Origin: Pseudomonas sp. HN11
GTDB taxonomy: Bacteria; Pseudomonadota; Gammaproteobacteria; Pseudomonadales; Pseudomonadaceae
Assembly (NCBI RefSeq): GCF_021390155.1
Contig: NZ_CP089985.1
Span: forward strand, 4,909,001 to 4,973,000
Length of the DNA: 64,000 bases
Direction: 5' to 3'
Within the stretch, counting starts at the first letter, position 1. Every line of letters begins with the position of its first letter. The position numbers were made by a program, and so were the translations under genes. Shown here piece after piece: positions 8,077 to 16,904 of the stretch. The notes under the pieces were generated by a model, which worked only from the letters and a program-made list of their open reading frames with translations, did not search any database and was not told where the DNA came from.

Positions 8077-8946
8077 CTAGTCTGCCAGCATTTTTAATAA
8101 TGCCAGGGCAGCCGCTGACGGTGGGCGATCCGGCGCACCGACCAAGGCAAATTCACGGTGCAGCGGCACATTCAGCGCCATCACGCGCAGGCCCTTGCGC
8201 TGGGCCGGCAAGGCCATTTCCGGCACCAGAGTGACACCGATGCCCTCACGCACAAGGCTGAAGGCACTGTTCCATTCGCGCACCTCAACGCGGATATCGC
8301 GCAGGGTCAGCCCCGCCGCGGCCCCCAGGCTACGTGCATTAGCGGTACAGCCACCCGTGGCGAGCACGAATGGCTGCTCAAGCAACTCCTCAAGCGACAC
8401 CGTGGCATCCGCCGGGCGTTGCGCCAGCGCATGGTCCACTGGCAGCACGGCCATCCAGAAATCACGGCCCAACACCGTCGCATTAAGCGCGGGCTTGGGA
8501 TTGAGCACCACGCCCAGGTCGATGAGGCCGGTGTCGAGCAGCGTGAGCACTTCGTTGTCGGTGACATCCAGGGTAGTGACCTCGATACCCGGATAGAGCT
8601 GGGCAAAACGCTGCAACGCGGGTGTCAGATATGTCGCCAGCACCATGGGGAAACTGGCGATGCGAATTGTCCCACGCAACATGGGCCTGGCGTCATCCAC
8701 AGTGCTACGAATCGTCTGCAAAGCCCCAAGCATTACCCGCGCCTGCTCGATCACACTCAGGCCCAACGCGGTGGGCAAGGTCTTGCGCGGTTCGCGGGTA
8801 AACAGCTGCGCACCCAGCGTCGCCTCCATGCCGGCCATGGCCTGGCTGGCGGCGGATTGAGTCATGCCCACGCGCTCGGCGGCAGCGGTAATGCTGCCGT
8901 GATCGGCCACGGCCACCAGCAGACGCCAGTGCATCAGGTTCATCAT
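8077..8946 (-). CDS. LysR-family transcriptional regulator
   Basis: 289-residue regulator with an N-terminal winged helix (HWRLLVAVADHGSITAAAERVGMTQSAASQAMAGME) and a LysR substrate-binding domain (residues about 90-285). It is divergent from the GST gene at 9043 with a 96-base gap, the usual arrangement for a LysR regulator and its target. The start MMNLMHW at 8946 follows AAGGAT by ten bases; an upstream ATG at 9003 would add an unlikely N-terminal tail and invade the divergent promoter. The inducer is unknown. Confidence 0.9.
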   Translation of the reverse strand: MMNLMHWRLLVAVADHGSITAAAERVGMTQSAASQAMAGMEATLGAQLFTREPRKTLPTALGLSVIEQARVMLGALQTIRSTVDDARPMLRGTIRIASFPMVLATYLTPALQRFAQLYPGIEVTTLDVTDNEVLTLLDTGLIDLGVVLNPKPALNATVLGRDFWMAVLPVDHALAQRPADATVSLEELLEQPFVLATGGCTANARSLGAAAGLTLRDIRVEVREWNSAFSLVREGIGVTLVPEMALPAQRKGLRVMALNVPLHREFALVGAPDRPPSAAALALLKMLAD

Positions 8947-9042
8947 GGCAGTAGCAATCCTTATGGCAGGGGTCTGAACGTTTAATTTTACGCAAGGTGC
9001 CATGCCCGCGAGACTGGCGCAAATTCAACGGAGCTGCCCCAG

Positions 9043-9711
9043 ATGAAACTGTACCTCTTCCCCCACGCCTGTTCCCTCGCGCCGCATATCGTGCTGCGCG
9101 AACTGGCGCTGCCGTTCGATCTGGTGCGGGTAGACAATCAAGCCAAGACTACTGCCGATGGCGAAGACTTCCTGCAGATCAACCCCAAGGGCTACGTGGC
9201 CGCGCTGAAACTGGACAACGGCCAGGTGCTGACCGAGGCCAGCGCTATCCTGCAATACCTGGCCGACTTGAAACCCGCCGCCGCCCTGGCGCCGGCCAAT
9301 GGCAGCTGGGAGCGCGTGCGATTGCAGGAATGGCTGAATTTTATCGCCACCGAAGTGCACGGCGGGTTGGCGGTGTTCTTCAATGCTGCGATTCAGGGCG
9401 AGGTGCGGGCCGTGTTCCAGGCGACTTTGTTCAAGCGCTTCGCGGTGTTGGTGCAGACGCTGGAACGCCAGGACTATTTGCTGGGTGCGCAGTACTCGGT
9501 GGCCGATGCGTACCTGTTCGTGGTGCTGCGCTGGGCGGCCTTTCACGCTATTGATCTGCGCGAATGGCCAGCACTTGAGGCGTTTCAACAACGGGTCGGT
9601 CAGCGTCCGGCAGTGATCGCGGCGTTGGACACCGAGAGCCGACAAGCTGAAATGCCCACACATTTGGTCTTCATTGGGTTAGAGGGCAGTGGCGAGGACT
9701 CTCAACATTAG
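9043..9711 (+). CDS. gstA: Glutathione transferase, beta-class GstA-like
   Basis: 222-residue GST similar to E. coli GstA. MKLYLFPHACSLAPHI carries the beta-class cysteine (Cys10), NPKGYVAAL and LTEASAILQYLAD form the glutathione site, and EWLNFIATEVH and YSVADAYLFVVLRW are diagnostic in the helical domain. The last 15 or so residues extend beyond E. coli GstA. It is cytosolic and probably conjugates or reduces toxic electrophiles. Divergent from a LysR gene, which likely controls it. The stop overlaps the stop of the convergent solute-binding gene by a few bases. Confidence 0.9.
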   Translation: MKLYLFPHACSLAPHIVLRELALPFDLVRVDNQAKTTADGEDFLQINPKGYVAALKLDNGQVLTEASAILQYLADLKPAAALAPANGSWERVRLQEWLNFIATEVHGGLAVFFNAAIQGEVRAVFQATLFKRFAVLVQTLERQDYLLGAQYSVADAYLFVVLRWAAFHAIDLREWPALEAFQQRVGQRPAVIAALDTESRQAEMPTHLVFIGLEGSGEDSQH

Positions 9712-10721
9712 AGCTCGGCCCTGACCTTTGCCGCTATTTCTGCCGGCACCCACTGCTGCCAGATCTGCGGTTGCTCGTTGAGGAACGCCAGCGCCACTTG
9801 GCGCGGTTGTTCACGTTTCTCACTCATCTGCGCAAGGATGCTATTGAGCAGGTCGATCGGCAGGTCGACCTTTTCAAAAAACGTCACCAGTTGCGGATAC
9901 TGCGCCTTGAATAGCGCAGACACGCCAATTGCCAGGTGCGAAGGCATTGAACGGGTGCCGATAGGGTGCGGATTATTGGCATCGGCCAGGGTTTTCCAGG
10001 CGTCGGCATTGAACGGTGGCTCTTCAAGTTTGATCAGTTTGAAACGGCCCAGCAGCGACGTTGGCGACCAGTAGTAGAACAGTACAGGTTTACCGCGTCG
10101 GATAGACGACGCCACTTCGGCATCCAGTGCCGCGCCGGAACCGGTGCGGAAGTTGACGAAGCTGTCGGTCAAGCCATACGCCTTGAGTTTCTGACTGTTG
10201 ACTATCTCTGATGTCCAGCCGGTCGGGCTATTGAGGAAGCGGCCACGGGCCGGGTCTTCGGGATCGCGGAACACGTCTTTGTAGCGCGAAAGATCGGTCA
10301 CCGATTTGAGGTCCGGCGCCAGCGGCTTGATCCCGCGTTCGGCATCGCCCTTGATGACGTATTCGGGTACCCACCAGCCTTCGGTGGCGCCCTTGACGGT
10401 GTCACCCAGGCCAAACACTCTGCCTTCACTTTCAGCCTTGACCCACGCCGGACTGCGCCCCGCCCACTCTTCACCGATCACTTGGATATCGTCCTTGGCC
10501 AACGCAGCTTCCAGGCTCACGGTGCTACCGGGCAAGGTGTCGGTGGGCAAGCCATAGCCTTTTTCGACGATCAGGCGCAGCACTTCGGTGATCAGGCTGC
10601 CGCTTTCCCACCTGATATCGCCAAAGTGGATCGGTTTGACCACTTCGGCGGCAGGGGCTTGTTGGGCCAGGACGGCGAGTGCCAGCAGCGAGCTGCCAAG
10701 CAGTTTTTTGATGGTTTTCAT
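9708..10721 (-). CDS. Glycine-betaine/choline-type (OpuAC) solute-binding protein, orphan
   Basis: 337-residue periplasmic binding protein. A Sec signal peptide (MKTIKKLLGSSLLALAVLAQQAPAAE) precedes an OpuAC/ProX domain with IHFGDIRWESG, a glycine-betaine-family opening, and GWWVPEYVIKGD. The start at 10721 is set by GAGG seven bases upstream and by the signal peptide. No permease or ATPase gene accompanies it, so it must work with a transporter encoded elsewhere or act as a sensor. It begins 31 bases after the end of the sigma-factor gene on the same strand and is probably cotranscribed with it. A quaternary amine ligand is inferred from the family only. Confidence 0.85.
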   Translation of the reverse strand: MKTIKKLLGSSLLALAVLAQQAPAAEVVKPIHFGDIRWESGSLITEVLRLIVEKGYGLPTDTLPGSTVSLEAALAKDDIQVIGEEWAGRSPAWVKAESEGRVFGLGDTVKGATEGWWVPEYVIKGDAERGIKPLAPDLKSVTDLSRYKDVFRDPEDPARGRFLNSPTGWTSEIVNSQKLKAYGLTDSFVNFRTGSGAALDAEVASSIRRGKPVLFYYWSPTSLLGRFKLIKLEEPPFNADAWKTLADANNPHPIGTRSMPSHLAIGVSALFKAQYPQLVTFFEKVDLPIDLLNSILAQMSEKREQPRQVALAFLNEQPQIWQQWVPAEIAAKVRAEL

Positions 10722-10752
10722 GGACCGCCTCGTAGGATTTTCAGTGCTAGGC

Positions 10753-11256
10753 TCAGACGCCAAACGTGGGATGCCGACAACGCTTGAACGCGTGCGCCAT
10801 GTGGTTACTGACCGAGCGCTGGGAAATCCCCAGCTCGGCAGCGATTTGCGGATAAGTCAGGCCATTGAGTTGTGACGCCAGGAACGTCGCCCTGACTTTG
10901 CCTGGCAAGCCGTCGAGCAGGTGATCGATTGCCTGCAGGGCTTGGAGTCGTTGTGCCAGATCTTCGGGAGACTGCGTCTCGTCGACCCCCTCTGCATCAA
11001 GGTAAGCGCGCTCCAGGTCACGACGCCGCCACAGCTGATACATCAGACGCTGGGCAATGGTGGTGAGCAAGGCACGAGGTTGGCGGATGGGTACTACATC
11101 CGGCGCACTCAAAAGCTGCACGAAAGTGTCGGCGGCGATGTCTTCGGCGTGGGCACGGGAATCGAGGTGGCGGTGCAAACGGCTGCACAGCCAGTCGTAA
11201 TGACTGCGGAACAATCCGCCCACGTAGTCGCTGTGAGAAGTGTCGGCGCCGGACAT
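10753..11256 (-). CDS. ECF sigma factor, FecI-like, without anti-sigma partner
   Basis: 167-residue extracytoplasmic-function sigma factor. Region 2 is at about residues 10-75 (LFRSHYDWLCSRLHRHL...AEDIAADTFVQLL) and region 4 at about 110-160, with the helix-turn-helix TYPQIAAELGISQRSVSNHMAHAFKRC. FecI-type factors are normally followed by fecR and a TonB receptor gene; neither is present. Instead an OpuAC-type binding protein follows after 31 bases. It probably directs transcription of its own neighbourhood, but the signal and any regulator are not visible. Confidence 0.9.
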   Translation of the reverse strand: MSGADTSHSDYVGGLFRSHYDWLCSRLHRHLDSRAHAEDIAADTFVQLLSAPDVVPIRQPRALLTTIAQRLMYQLWRRRDLERAYLDAEGVDETQSPEDLAQRLQALQAIDHLLDGLPGKVRATFLASQLNGLTYPQIAAELGISQRSVSNHMAHAFKRCRHPTFGV

Positions 11257-11364
11257 AGTGGCTCCATCTGAGTAGGTTGCGCGATATGTCCGGTGTTCCG
11301 GTGCAGCGATCCTAGCAAGGCTGCTTATTCTTTAATAATATTTAAAAGGCATTTTTATATAACC

Positions 11365-12156
11365 CTATTGAAGCATCGCATAACCGGCGCTGGCGGCCTG
11401 CTGCTGGTAGTTCAACAGTACTTGGTAGTCGTCTTCGCTGGCTGGCAGTACCTCCTGCAAACCCATTGTCTCAGCCACTTGCGGTAAATCCTGCAGCGCC
11501 TGGTTCATGGCCTGACGGATCTGAACCACGTGTTCATCGCTTAAGCCCACCGGGCCGATATAGGGCAAGGTCGGGCTCGGCGCGCTGCGGGTGACAATGC
11601 GCAGCCCTGCCACTTCCTGCGGCGCGAAGCGGGCCAGGTAGTCGTAGGTGACGCTGTCGATGGCGGCGAGGTCGGCGCGGTCGTCCCGCAGCCAGCGCAA
11701 GCTTTCGCGGTGGGCGCCGCTGATGGCGACGTTGGCGAAGAAACGCCCATCGCGTTGCAAAGGTGCCAGTCGTTCGCGCAGCAGGTTCATGCCGCTGTTG
11801 GAATCGTAGCCGTTGATCACGCCTCGGCTGTCGTAGAAATCTGCCAGGATGTGGCGCGGGTTGTCATCGCGGGTCAGCAACAGACTGCAATGTTCTCCCT
11901 GGCTGCTGTGGGGCAACTCGTAGCGCGGGCGGCCAATGATACTAACCTGGCCGCGCAGTTGGGTCATCAGCGGATAACCACAGGTCTGGGTCACGATTAA
12001 TTCAGGCGCGAGCCACAGACCGGGCAGGTCGAGATGATCGGCGTCGCGCCGCCCCAGGTTCAGGTGTTGGAGGATGCGCACAATCCAATGCTGATTGGCC
12101 TGGTTGATCGGCTCAGGCGCCACATACATCAGCAGCTCGGCATAGTGGTCACTCAT
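11365..12156 (-). CDS. PhnD/transferrin-type binding-fold protein lacking a signal peptide
   Basis: 263-residue protein with a type-2 periplasmic binding fold of the PhnD/SsuA class: GYPLMTQLRGQVSIIGRPRY, a central SNSGMNLLRERL, then SGAHRESLRWLRDDRADLAAIDSVTYDYL, the classical ligand-domain motif. It starts MSDHYAELLMYVAPEP with no signal sequence, so it should be cytoplasmic. The start at 12156 is favoured over 12162 because GTGAGAG lies six bases upstream. Its start is translationally close to the stop of the desaturase gene (12166). Phosphonate or phosphite binding is the family default but is not shown here; no transporter genes are adjacent. Confidence 0.8.
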   Translation of the reverse strand: MSDHYAELLMYVAPEPINQANQHWIVRILQHLNLGRRDADHLDLPGLWLAPELIVTQTCGYPLMTQLRGQVSIIGRPRYELPHSSQGEHCSLLLTRDDNPRHILADFYDSRGVINGYDSNSGMNLLRERLAPLQRDGRFFANVAISGAHRESLRWLRDDRADLAAIDSVTYDYLARFAPQEVAGLRIVTRSAPSPTLPYIGPVGLSDEHVVQIRQAMNQALQDLPQVAETMGLQEVLPASEDDYQVLLNYQQQAASAGYAMLQ

Positions 12157-12165
12157 GGTCATCTC

Positions 12166-13095
12166 TCACGCAAAAGGGTGCCGGGGGCTGTCGATGGCCT
12201 TGAGGCCATGACGACTGATCAACTGGCCGTAGCCCTGCACCAGAAAGCCGCCGCTGCGCGCCACCCATTGTTCGCGGCGGGCATGGTAGACCGTGGGCAG
12301 CAAGTACCAGGGCAGCTTCGGCAAGTCGTGGTGCACCAGATGCAAGTTGTTGTTGAGAAACAGCCAGGTCCACGGCCACGACGCTTCGTTGAGCACCGTG
12401 CGTTGTTCCGGCTGAGGGTGCGGGCGGTGCTCATAGTAAGAACGGATCGACGCCAGGGACAAGGCCGGCACGCTGACCAGCAGCACGTAATGCCACACCG
12501 AGAGCGCGCTGTAGTAAGCGATGAAACTCAGCATCAGTAGGGTGACGACGCCATGGGCCAGCCACATCGGCCACACCTGGGGCAGACGCTGGAGTTGGTG
12601 ACGGGCCAGTCGGCCTATCGCCAACGGTGCGGCCAGCAGGAAACGACCGAGCACGGTCTTGGTCAACCAATGCACGCCGCGCTCGAACAGCGAGCTGTTG
12701 TCCCATTGCTGCTGGTTGAGGTAGCGGCTTTCCGGGTCGATGCCTGGCAGGGTCAGGTCTTCATCGTTGTGGTGCAGCAAGTGGCTGTTGCGGTACAGCG
12801 TGTAGGGATACCACACGGCGAAAGGGGCGTAGCCGAGGATTTTATTGAGCAGCAGCGAGCGGGTGGGATGGCCGTGGAGCAATTCGTGTTGCACCGACAG
12901 CCACAGCGTCACCAGGGGAACCAGCAACAGGGTACTCATCCACAGGCCCAGCCAGTGGCTGCCGAGGATCACGGCAGACCAGCCGGTATAAACGCCGATC
13001 AACAGCAGCCAGGTCGGCCATTCGGTTCTTGCGGTAAAGGTGGTGGCCAGGACTTCGATTTCCCGGCGTTGGGTCACATCAAGATAGTTGGCCAT
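12166..13095 (-). CDS. Membrane fatty-acid desaturase/hydroxylase family protein
   Basis: 309-residue integral membrane di-iron enzyme. The histidine boxes are visible: HELLHGH at 70-76, HLLHH at 105-109 and HLVHH at 252-256, with four to six hydrophobic helices between. Such enzymes oxidise acyl chains, carotenoids or other lipids; the substrate is not evident. The start MANYLDV was selected because the 12 codons before it look non-family. The gene is followed at once by the PhnD-like gene, with which it is probably cotranscribed. A cytosolic PhnD-like partner is an unusual neighbour for a desaturase. Confidence 0.9.
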   Translation of the reverse strand: MANYLDVTQRREIEVLATTFTARTEWPTWLLLIGVYTGWSAVILGSHWLGLWMSTLLLVPLVTLWLSVQHELLHGHPTRSLLLNKILGYAPFAVWYPYTLYRNSHLLHHNDEDLTLPGIDPESRYLNQQQWDNSSLFERGVHWLTKTVLGRFLLAAPLAIGRLARHQLQRLPQVWPMWLAHGVVTLLMLSFIAYYSALSVWHYVLLVSVPALSLASIRSYYEHRPHPQPEQRTVLNEASWPWTWLFLNNNLHLVHHDLPKLPWYLLPTVYHARREQWVARSGGFLVQGYGQLISRHGLKAIDSPRHPFA

Positions 13096-13176
13096 CGGCA
13101 GCTCAGAGCAGGTGTTTCCTGCTCTGTGCAATGAGGCGGAAAAATCTTGCAGATCGTTTGGTTCTAAGCTTGTAAC

Positions 13177-13293
13177 TCAGTGACCGAACAGGCCTGTCTC
13201 GGATTTCTTGGCTTTTTTGTCGGCGCGTTTTTCGTCCGCGGTTTTCGCCGGTTTTTTCTTCGCGGCTTTCTTTGAATCCATACCTTTGGCCAT
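13177..13293 (-). CDS. Small lysine/alanine-rich protein
   Basis: 38-residue basic peptide MAKGMDSKKAAKKKPAKTAD...LFGH with a good GGAGTA ribosome site. More than a third of the residues are Lys, so nucleic-acid association is possible but unproven. It is divergent from the GNAT gene. Its low complexity makes homology hard to judge; I regard it as real because of the ribosome site and free-standing position. Confidence 0.65.
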   Translation of the reverse strand: MAKGMDSKKAAKKKPAKTADEKRADKKAKKSETGLFGH

Positions 13294-13395
13294 GATGCGT
13301 ACTCCACTGACAGGGGATGTAGTAGTGGGTATACCACCTATTGCCCGGCAGAAGGCGTTTATAATCTGCGGCCCTTGATAACCCAGCCTGACACC

Positions 13396-13833
13396 ATGCC
13401 CGAATTTCACATCGCACCTCTGGCAGAGCCCTTGTGGCCGCTGCTGAACAAATTTTATCGCAGTCACAATTCATCGATGAAGGCGCTCAAGGGCGGGCGT
13501 TTGTGGGTGGCGCGCGAAGGCGAGATCGTAGCCGGGTTGTGCCTGACACCGGTGGTCGGCGGGCAGTGGCTGACCGGGGTGTTTGTCGACCCTGCCTATC
13601 GCGGTCAGGGGCTGGCGGTGCAACTGATTGAGGCGGCGGTAGCGGATGCGGAAGGTACGGTGTGGTTGCTGTGTCATCCGGATCTTGAGGGGGTGTACCA
13701 GCGCATGGGTTTCACCCAGGACACGGTGCTGCCGCAGTCCCTCAGCGAGCGGTGGGTTCGCTACAAACGTAACAAACCGATGATCGCGATGGGCTTAGAT
13801 CGTTTAGTGAGGTCGACCTCGGATAATGTGTGA
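13396..13833 (+). CDS. GNAT-family N-acetyltransferase
   Basis: 145-residue acetyltransferase of the GNAT fold. The acetyl-CoA loop is VDPAYRGQGLAVQLIEAA (R/Q-x-x-G-x-G/A type) near residue 75, preceded by beta-4 WLTGVFVDP, and GVYQRMGF is the usual C-terminal signature. The start MPEFHIAPL is preferred to an upstream TTG. Substrate is unknown; the normal length and single domain suggest a small-molecule or peptide N-acetyltransferase. Confidence 0.9.
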   Translation: MPEFHIAPLAEPLWPLLNKFYRSHNSSMKALKGGRLWVAREGEIVAGLCLTPVVGGQWLTGVFVDPAYRGQGLAVQLIEAAVADAEGTVWLLCHPDLEGVYQRMGFTQDTVLPQSLSERWVRYKRNKPMIAMGLDRLVRSTSDNV

Positions 13834-13892
13834 TCAGCACCTGCCGGCCTCATGCTAGCCTCGGCGGCACAGTGGCCCTATACAGGATGATC

Positions 13893-14711
13893 ATGAAAAC
13901 GACGCTTGCAGTTCTCTCCCTCACCGCCCTCCTCACTCCGGCCTTGAGCCAGGCGGCCGATGCACCTGTCACTGCCAAGCAATACCAGAGCGTGCTGGCC
14001 GGCAGTTGGCGCGACCCGGCCAACAGCGCCCGCGATGGCTATCGGCATCCGCAACAGACCCTGGAATTCTTTGGTTTGGGCGCCAAGCAGAGGGTGATCG
14101 AGATCACACCAGGCGGTGGCTGGTACAGCGAGGTGCTGGCACCGCTGCTCAAGGATCACGGGCATTACATCGCCGCCGTTCAGGCCGCGAGCAGCAGTGC
14201 TTACGCGCACACGTCCGAAGCGAACCTGAAGAAGAAATTCGCGGCTGATCCGGCTCGATACGGCAAGGCCGAGGTCGTCGAGTTCGATCCCAAGGCGCCG
14301 GTATTCGGCAAACCCGCGTCGGCGGATGCGGTGCTGACGTTCCGCAATGTGCATAACTGGGTGGACGCTGGCACTGCGCCGGCCACGTTCAGTGCGCTCT
14401 ACAAGGTGTTGAAGCCAGGGGGAGTGCTGGGTGTGGAGGACCATCGCGCCAAGGATGGGGCAGATCTGGAAGCGATCAAGGACAGCGGTTACCTGACCAC
14501 CGCCCAGGTGGTGAAGCTGGCGACGGATGCCGGGTTCAAGCTGGCGGGACAGAGCGAGGTGAATGCCAACCCGAAGGACACCAAGGATTACCCGGGTGGT
14601 GTGTGGACATTGCCGCCGACGCTGAGGTTGGGGGAGCAGGATAAGGCGAAGTATGTGGCGATCGGGGAGTCGGACCGGATGACGTTGCGGTTCGTCAAAC
14701 CTGGAAAATAA
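13893..14711 (+). CDS. SAM-dependent methyltransferase-fold protein with signal peptide
   Basis: 272 residues: a Sec signal peptide (MKTTLAVLSLTALLTPALSQAAD) and then a class I methyltransferase-like domain. VIEITPGGGWYSEVLAPLL stands in the position of the SAM-binding motif I, and VLKPGGVLGVEDHRA corresponds to the post-motif region. Proteins of this type are annotated as predicted methyltransferases in many Proteobacteria. S-adenosylmethionine is not normally available in the periplasm, so the activity of an exported form is uncertain. The ATG at 13893 follows AGGATGATC. It is convergent with def across a REP pair. Confidence 0.85.
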   Translation: MKTTLAVLSLTALLTPALSQAADAPVTAKQYQSVLAGSWRDPANSARDGYRHPQQTLEFFGLGAKQRVIEITPGGGWYSEVLAPLLKDHGHYIAAVQAASSSAYAHTSEANLKKKFAADPARYGKAEVVEFDPKAPVFGKPASADAVLTFRNVHNWVDAGTAPATFSALYKVLKPGGVLGVEDHRAKDGADLEAIKDSGYLTTAQVVKLATDAGFKLAGQSEVNANPKDTKDYPGGVWTLPPTLRLGEQDKAKYVAIGESDRMTLRFVKPGK

Positions 14712-14730
14712 CCAAGCTGAACACGAACTC

Positions 14731-14824
14731 AATGTGGGAGCAGACTTGCTCGCGAATGCGTAGTGTCAGTCAACAGATAGAGGGACTGATATACCGCATT
14801 GGCGAGCAAGCCCGCACCCACATT
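14731..14824. repeat. REP doublet (inverted pair) 1
   Basis: Two REP units in inverted orientation, AATGTGGGAGCAGACTTGCTC ending near 14751 and GCGAGCAAGCCCGCACCCACATT at its right end, separated by about 45 bases; located between the convergent methyltransferase and def genes. Confidence 0.85.
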
Positions 14825-14846
14825 TGGATCCCTGTATTTCCGAGGG

Positions 14847-15386
14847 TCAGTCGTCGGCGGTGGGATCCATGTCCGGGAACATCACCTCGATAAACCCGAA
14901 CTTGCTGAAGTCGGTTATCCGCGACGGATACAACCGGCCGATCAAGTGATCACACTCATGTTGCACCACCCGCGCATGAAAGCCCTCGGCCATGCGCATG
15001 ATCGGCTCGCCCTTGGGATCGAAGCCCTCATAGCGAATCTGCTGGTAACGATCCACCGCACCCCGCAAACCGGGCACGGACAGGCAACCTTCATAGCCCT
15101 CTTCCAGTAGCGGGCTCAGTGGCGTAATCAGCGGGTTGATCAGGATGGTCTGCGGCACCGGCGGTGCGTCCGGGTAGCGTTCGCTGGACTCGAAACCGAA
15201 GATCACCAGTTGCAGGTCGACACCGATCTGCGGTGCCGCCAGGCCGACGCCCCCCACGTGCTCCATAGTCTGAAACATGTCGTCGATCAATTGCCACAGC
15301 TCGGGGCTGTCGAACATTTCCGGCGGGACCGGAGGCGCGATACGCAGCAGGCGCTCGTCGCCCATTTTCAGGATTTCACGGATCAT
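14847..15386 (-). CDS. def: Peptide deformylase (second copy type)
   Basis: 179-residue metallo-enzyme that removes the formyl group from the N-terminal Met of new proteins. All three motifs are intact: [10 protein letters not shown] near residue 46, EGCLSVPG (metal Cys) and HECDHL (two metal His and the catalytic Glu). Pseudomonas genomes normally carry a further def next to fmt, so this is probably the second paralogue, hence not necessarily essential. It starts 3 bases from the stop of the upstream YihY-like gene and the two are likely cotranscribed. Confidence 0.92.
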   Translation of the reverse strand: MIREILKMGDERLLRIAPPVPPEMFDSPELWQLIDDMFQTMEHVGGVGLAAPQIGVDLQLVIFGFESSERYPDAPPVPQTILINPLITPLSPLLEEGYEGCLSVPGLRGAVDRYQQIRYEGFDPKGEPIMRMAEGFHARVVQHECDHLIGRLYPSRITDFSKFGFIEVMFPDMDPTADD

Positions 15387-15389
15387 TGA

Positions 15390-16340
15390 TCAGACTTCAT
15401 CGGTAGTGGGCCTGGAGTGATCCCGGCCGAGGCCTGAGACGTGCTGTTTTTCATCGGTTTGACCGGGCTCGTCGAACTCTTTTTCACCTGGCTCCTTGCC
15501 CTCGGCGGACATGTGTTCGATCACCGCATTCATCTCCGCGCCCAGCAACAGCACGGCGGCGGAAATGTAGAAGTACAGGAGCAACACGATGATTGCGCCG
15601 ATACTGCCATACATGGCGTTGTAGTCGGCAAAGGTTTTGACGTAGTAGCCAAAGCCCAGGGACGCGACGATCCACACCACCACTGCCAGCACCGAGCCTG
15701 GGGTGATAAAGCGGAATTTCTGTTCGACATCGGGCATCACGTAGTACATGAGGGCCACGGCGAACATCAGCAAAATCACGATCAACGGCCAGCGCAGGAT
15801 GGTCCACAGGGTGACCACGAACTCTTGCATGCCGATCTGCCCGGCCAGCCACTCCATCACTTGTGGGCCCAGCACCATCAGCGCGGCCGCGGCCAACAGC
15901 ATGCCGGCGATGCCGACGGTGTAGAAAATCGACAGCGGGAAGCGCTTCCAGATGGGACGGCCTTCAACCACGTCATACGCGGCATTCATCGCACTCATCA
16001 TCAGGCGCACGCCGGCCGAGGCCGTCCACAGCGCGATCACGATACCCACCGACAGCAGGCCACCCTTGGATTGCTGCAATTGGTCGATCACTGGGTTGAC
16101 CTGCTCCAGGGCCTGGGGCGGCAACACCAGTTCCGATTGCAGGCGTAGCCAGGTGAAGAAGTCCGGCAAGTGCAGGAAGCCGATCAGGGCAATCAGGAAC
16201 AGCAGGAAGGGAAACAGCGAGAACAGCATCTGGTAGGCCAGTGCCGAGGCGTAGGTGGGCATTTCGTCATCGACGAATTCCTTGACGGTGCGCACCAGCA
16301 CTTTGTGCAGCTTGAGACCATCGAGAACCGGAAAAATCAT
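15390..16340 (-). CDS. YihY/BrkB-family inner-membrane protein
   Basis: 316-residue membrane protein with about six helices. MPTYASALAYQMLFSLFPFLLFLIAL near residues 28-53 is the characteristic family opening, and GSIGAIIVLLLYFYISAAVLLLGAEMNAVIEH near the end is the conserved last segment. The family was once called ribonuclease BN, but that assignment is not supported for these proteins. A hydrophilic C-terminal tail of about 40 residues follows. It precedes def on the same strand with a 3-base gap. Confidence 0.9.
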   Translation of the reverse strand: MIFPVLDGLKLHKVLVRTVKEFVDDEMPTYASALAYQMLFSLFPFLLFLIALIGFLHLPDFFTWLRLQSELVLPPQALEQVNPVIDQLQQSKGGLLSVGIVIALWTASAGVRLMMSAMNAAYDVVEGRPIWKRFPLSIFYTVGIAGMLLAAAALMVLGPQVMEWLAGQIGMQEFVVTLWTILRWPLIVILLMFAVALMYYVMPDVEQKFRFITPGSVLAVVVWIVASLGFGYYVKTFADYNAMYGSIGAIIVLLLYFYISAAVLLLGAEMNAVIEHMSAEGKEPGEKEFDEPGQTDEKQHVSGLGRDHSRPTTDEV

Positions 16341-16467
16341 AGCGTCTCCTTTCGCCGCAAAAAGGTTGAGTTCGTGGGCGACTCAGGGGCCGTTTTCTAC
16401 ATCAAGGTAGCCTATTTGACGACCTTGAAACAATTTCGAACTTTAACCGCATCAGGTGACACAAAAA

Positions 16468-16487
16468 CGGCCATCCGTGGATGGCCG
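16468..16487 (-). terminator. Rho-independent terminator of csbD
   Basis: CGGCCATCC-AC-GGATGGCCG stem followed by TTTTTG on the minus strand, 28 bases after the csbD stop. Confidence 0.8.
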
Positions 16488-16515
16488 CGTGGCTGCGCAT
16501 TCGCAGTCAGCCGGG

Positions 16516-16707
16516 TCAGGCTTTGTCGACGGTTTTCTTTACCGCATCTTTGGCCTTGCCGACGGCTTGCTGCGCTTCGCCTTTCTTTTCCTGAACCTTG
16601 CCCTCGGTCTGCAGCTTAGTGTTATCCGTGGCTTTACCCACACCTTGCTTGACGTTGCCGACGGCTTCGTTCGCCAAACCTTTTGCCTTATCCGCTGTGC
16701 TGCCCAT
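16516..16707 (-). CDS. CsbD family stress-response protein
   Basis: 63-residue hydrophilic helical protein of the CsbD family: [29 protein letters not shown]...[29 protein letters not shown]. Such proteins accumulate in general stress or stationary phase; the biochemical role is unknown. The start is placed by AGGAGAAATACC upstream. It is a single-gene unit with its own terminator at 16468. Confidence 0.9.
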   Translation of the reverse strand: MGSTADKAKGLANEAVGNVKQGVGKATDNTKLQTEGKVQEKKGEAQQAVGKAKDAVKKTVDKA

Positions 16708-16904
16708 GGTATTTCTCCTAAGAACAATCAAGGGTTTTTGGTCACTACCTAAAGATTGACCCGAGGCCGTTCAGCAGAGTTTCAATTTTTTAGCCGCGCA
16801 TTTGATCGAAAGCGGCAGGTTTGGCTTTATGTTTTGCCGTCAACCCACGAGAATGCCGGCACATTCAGGCTATAACGCTGAATAACAGATCTCGTAGGAA
16901 GGTT

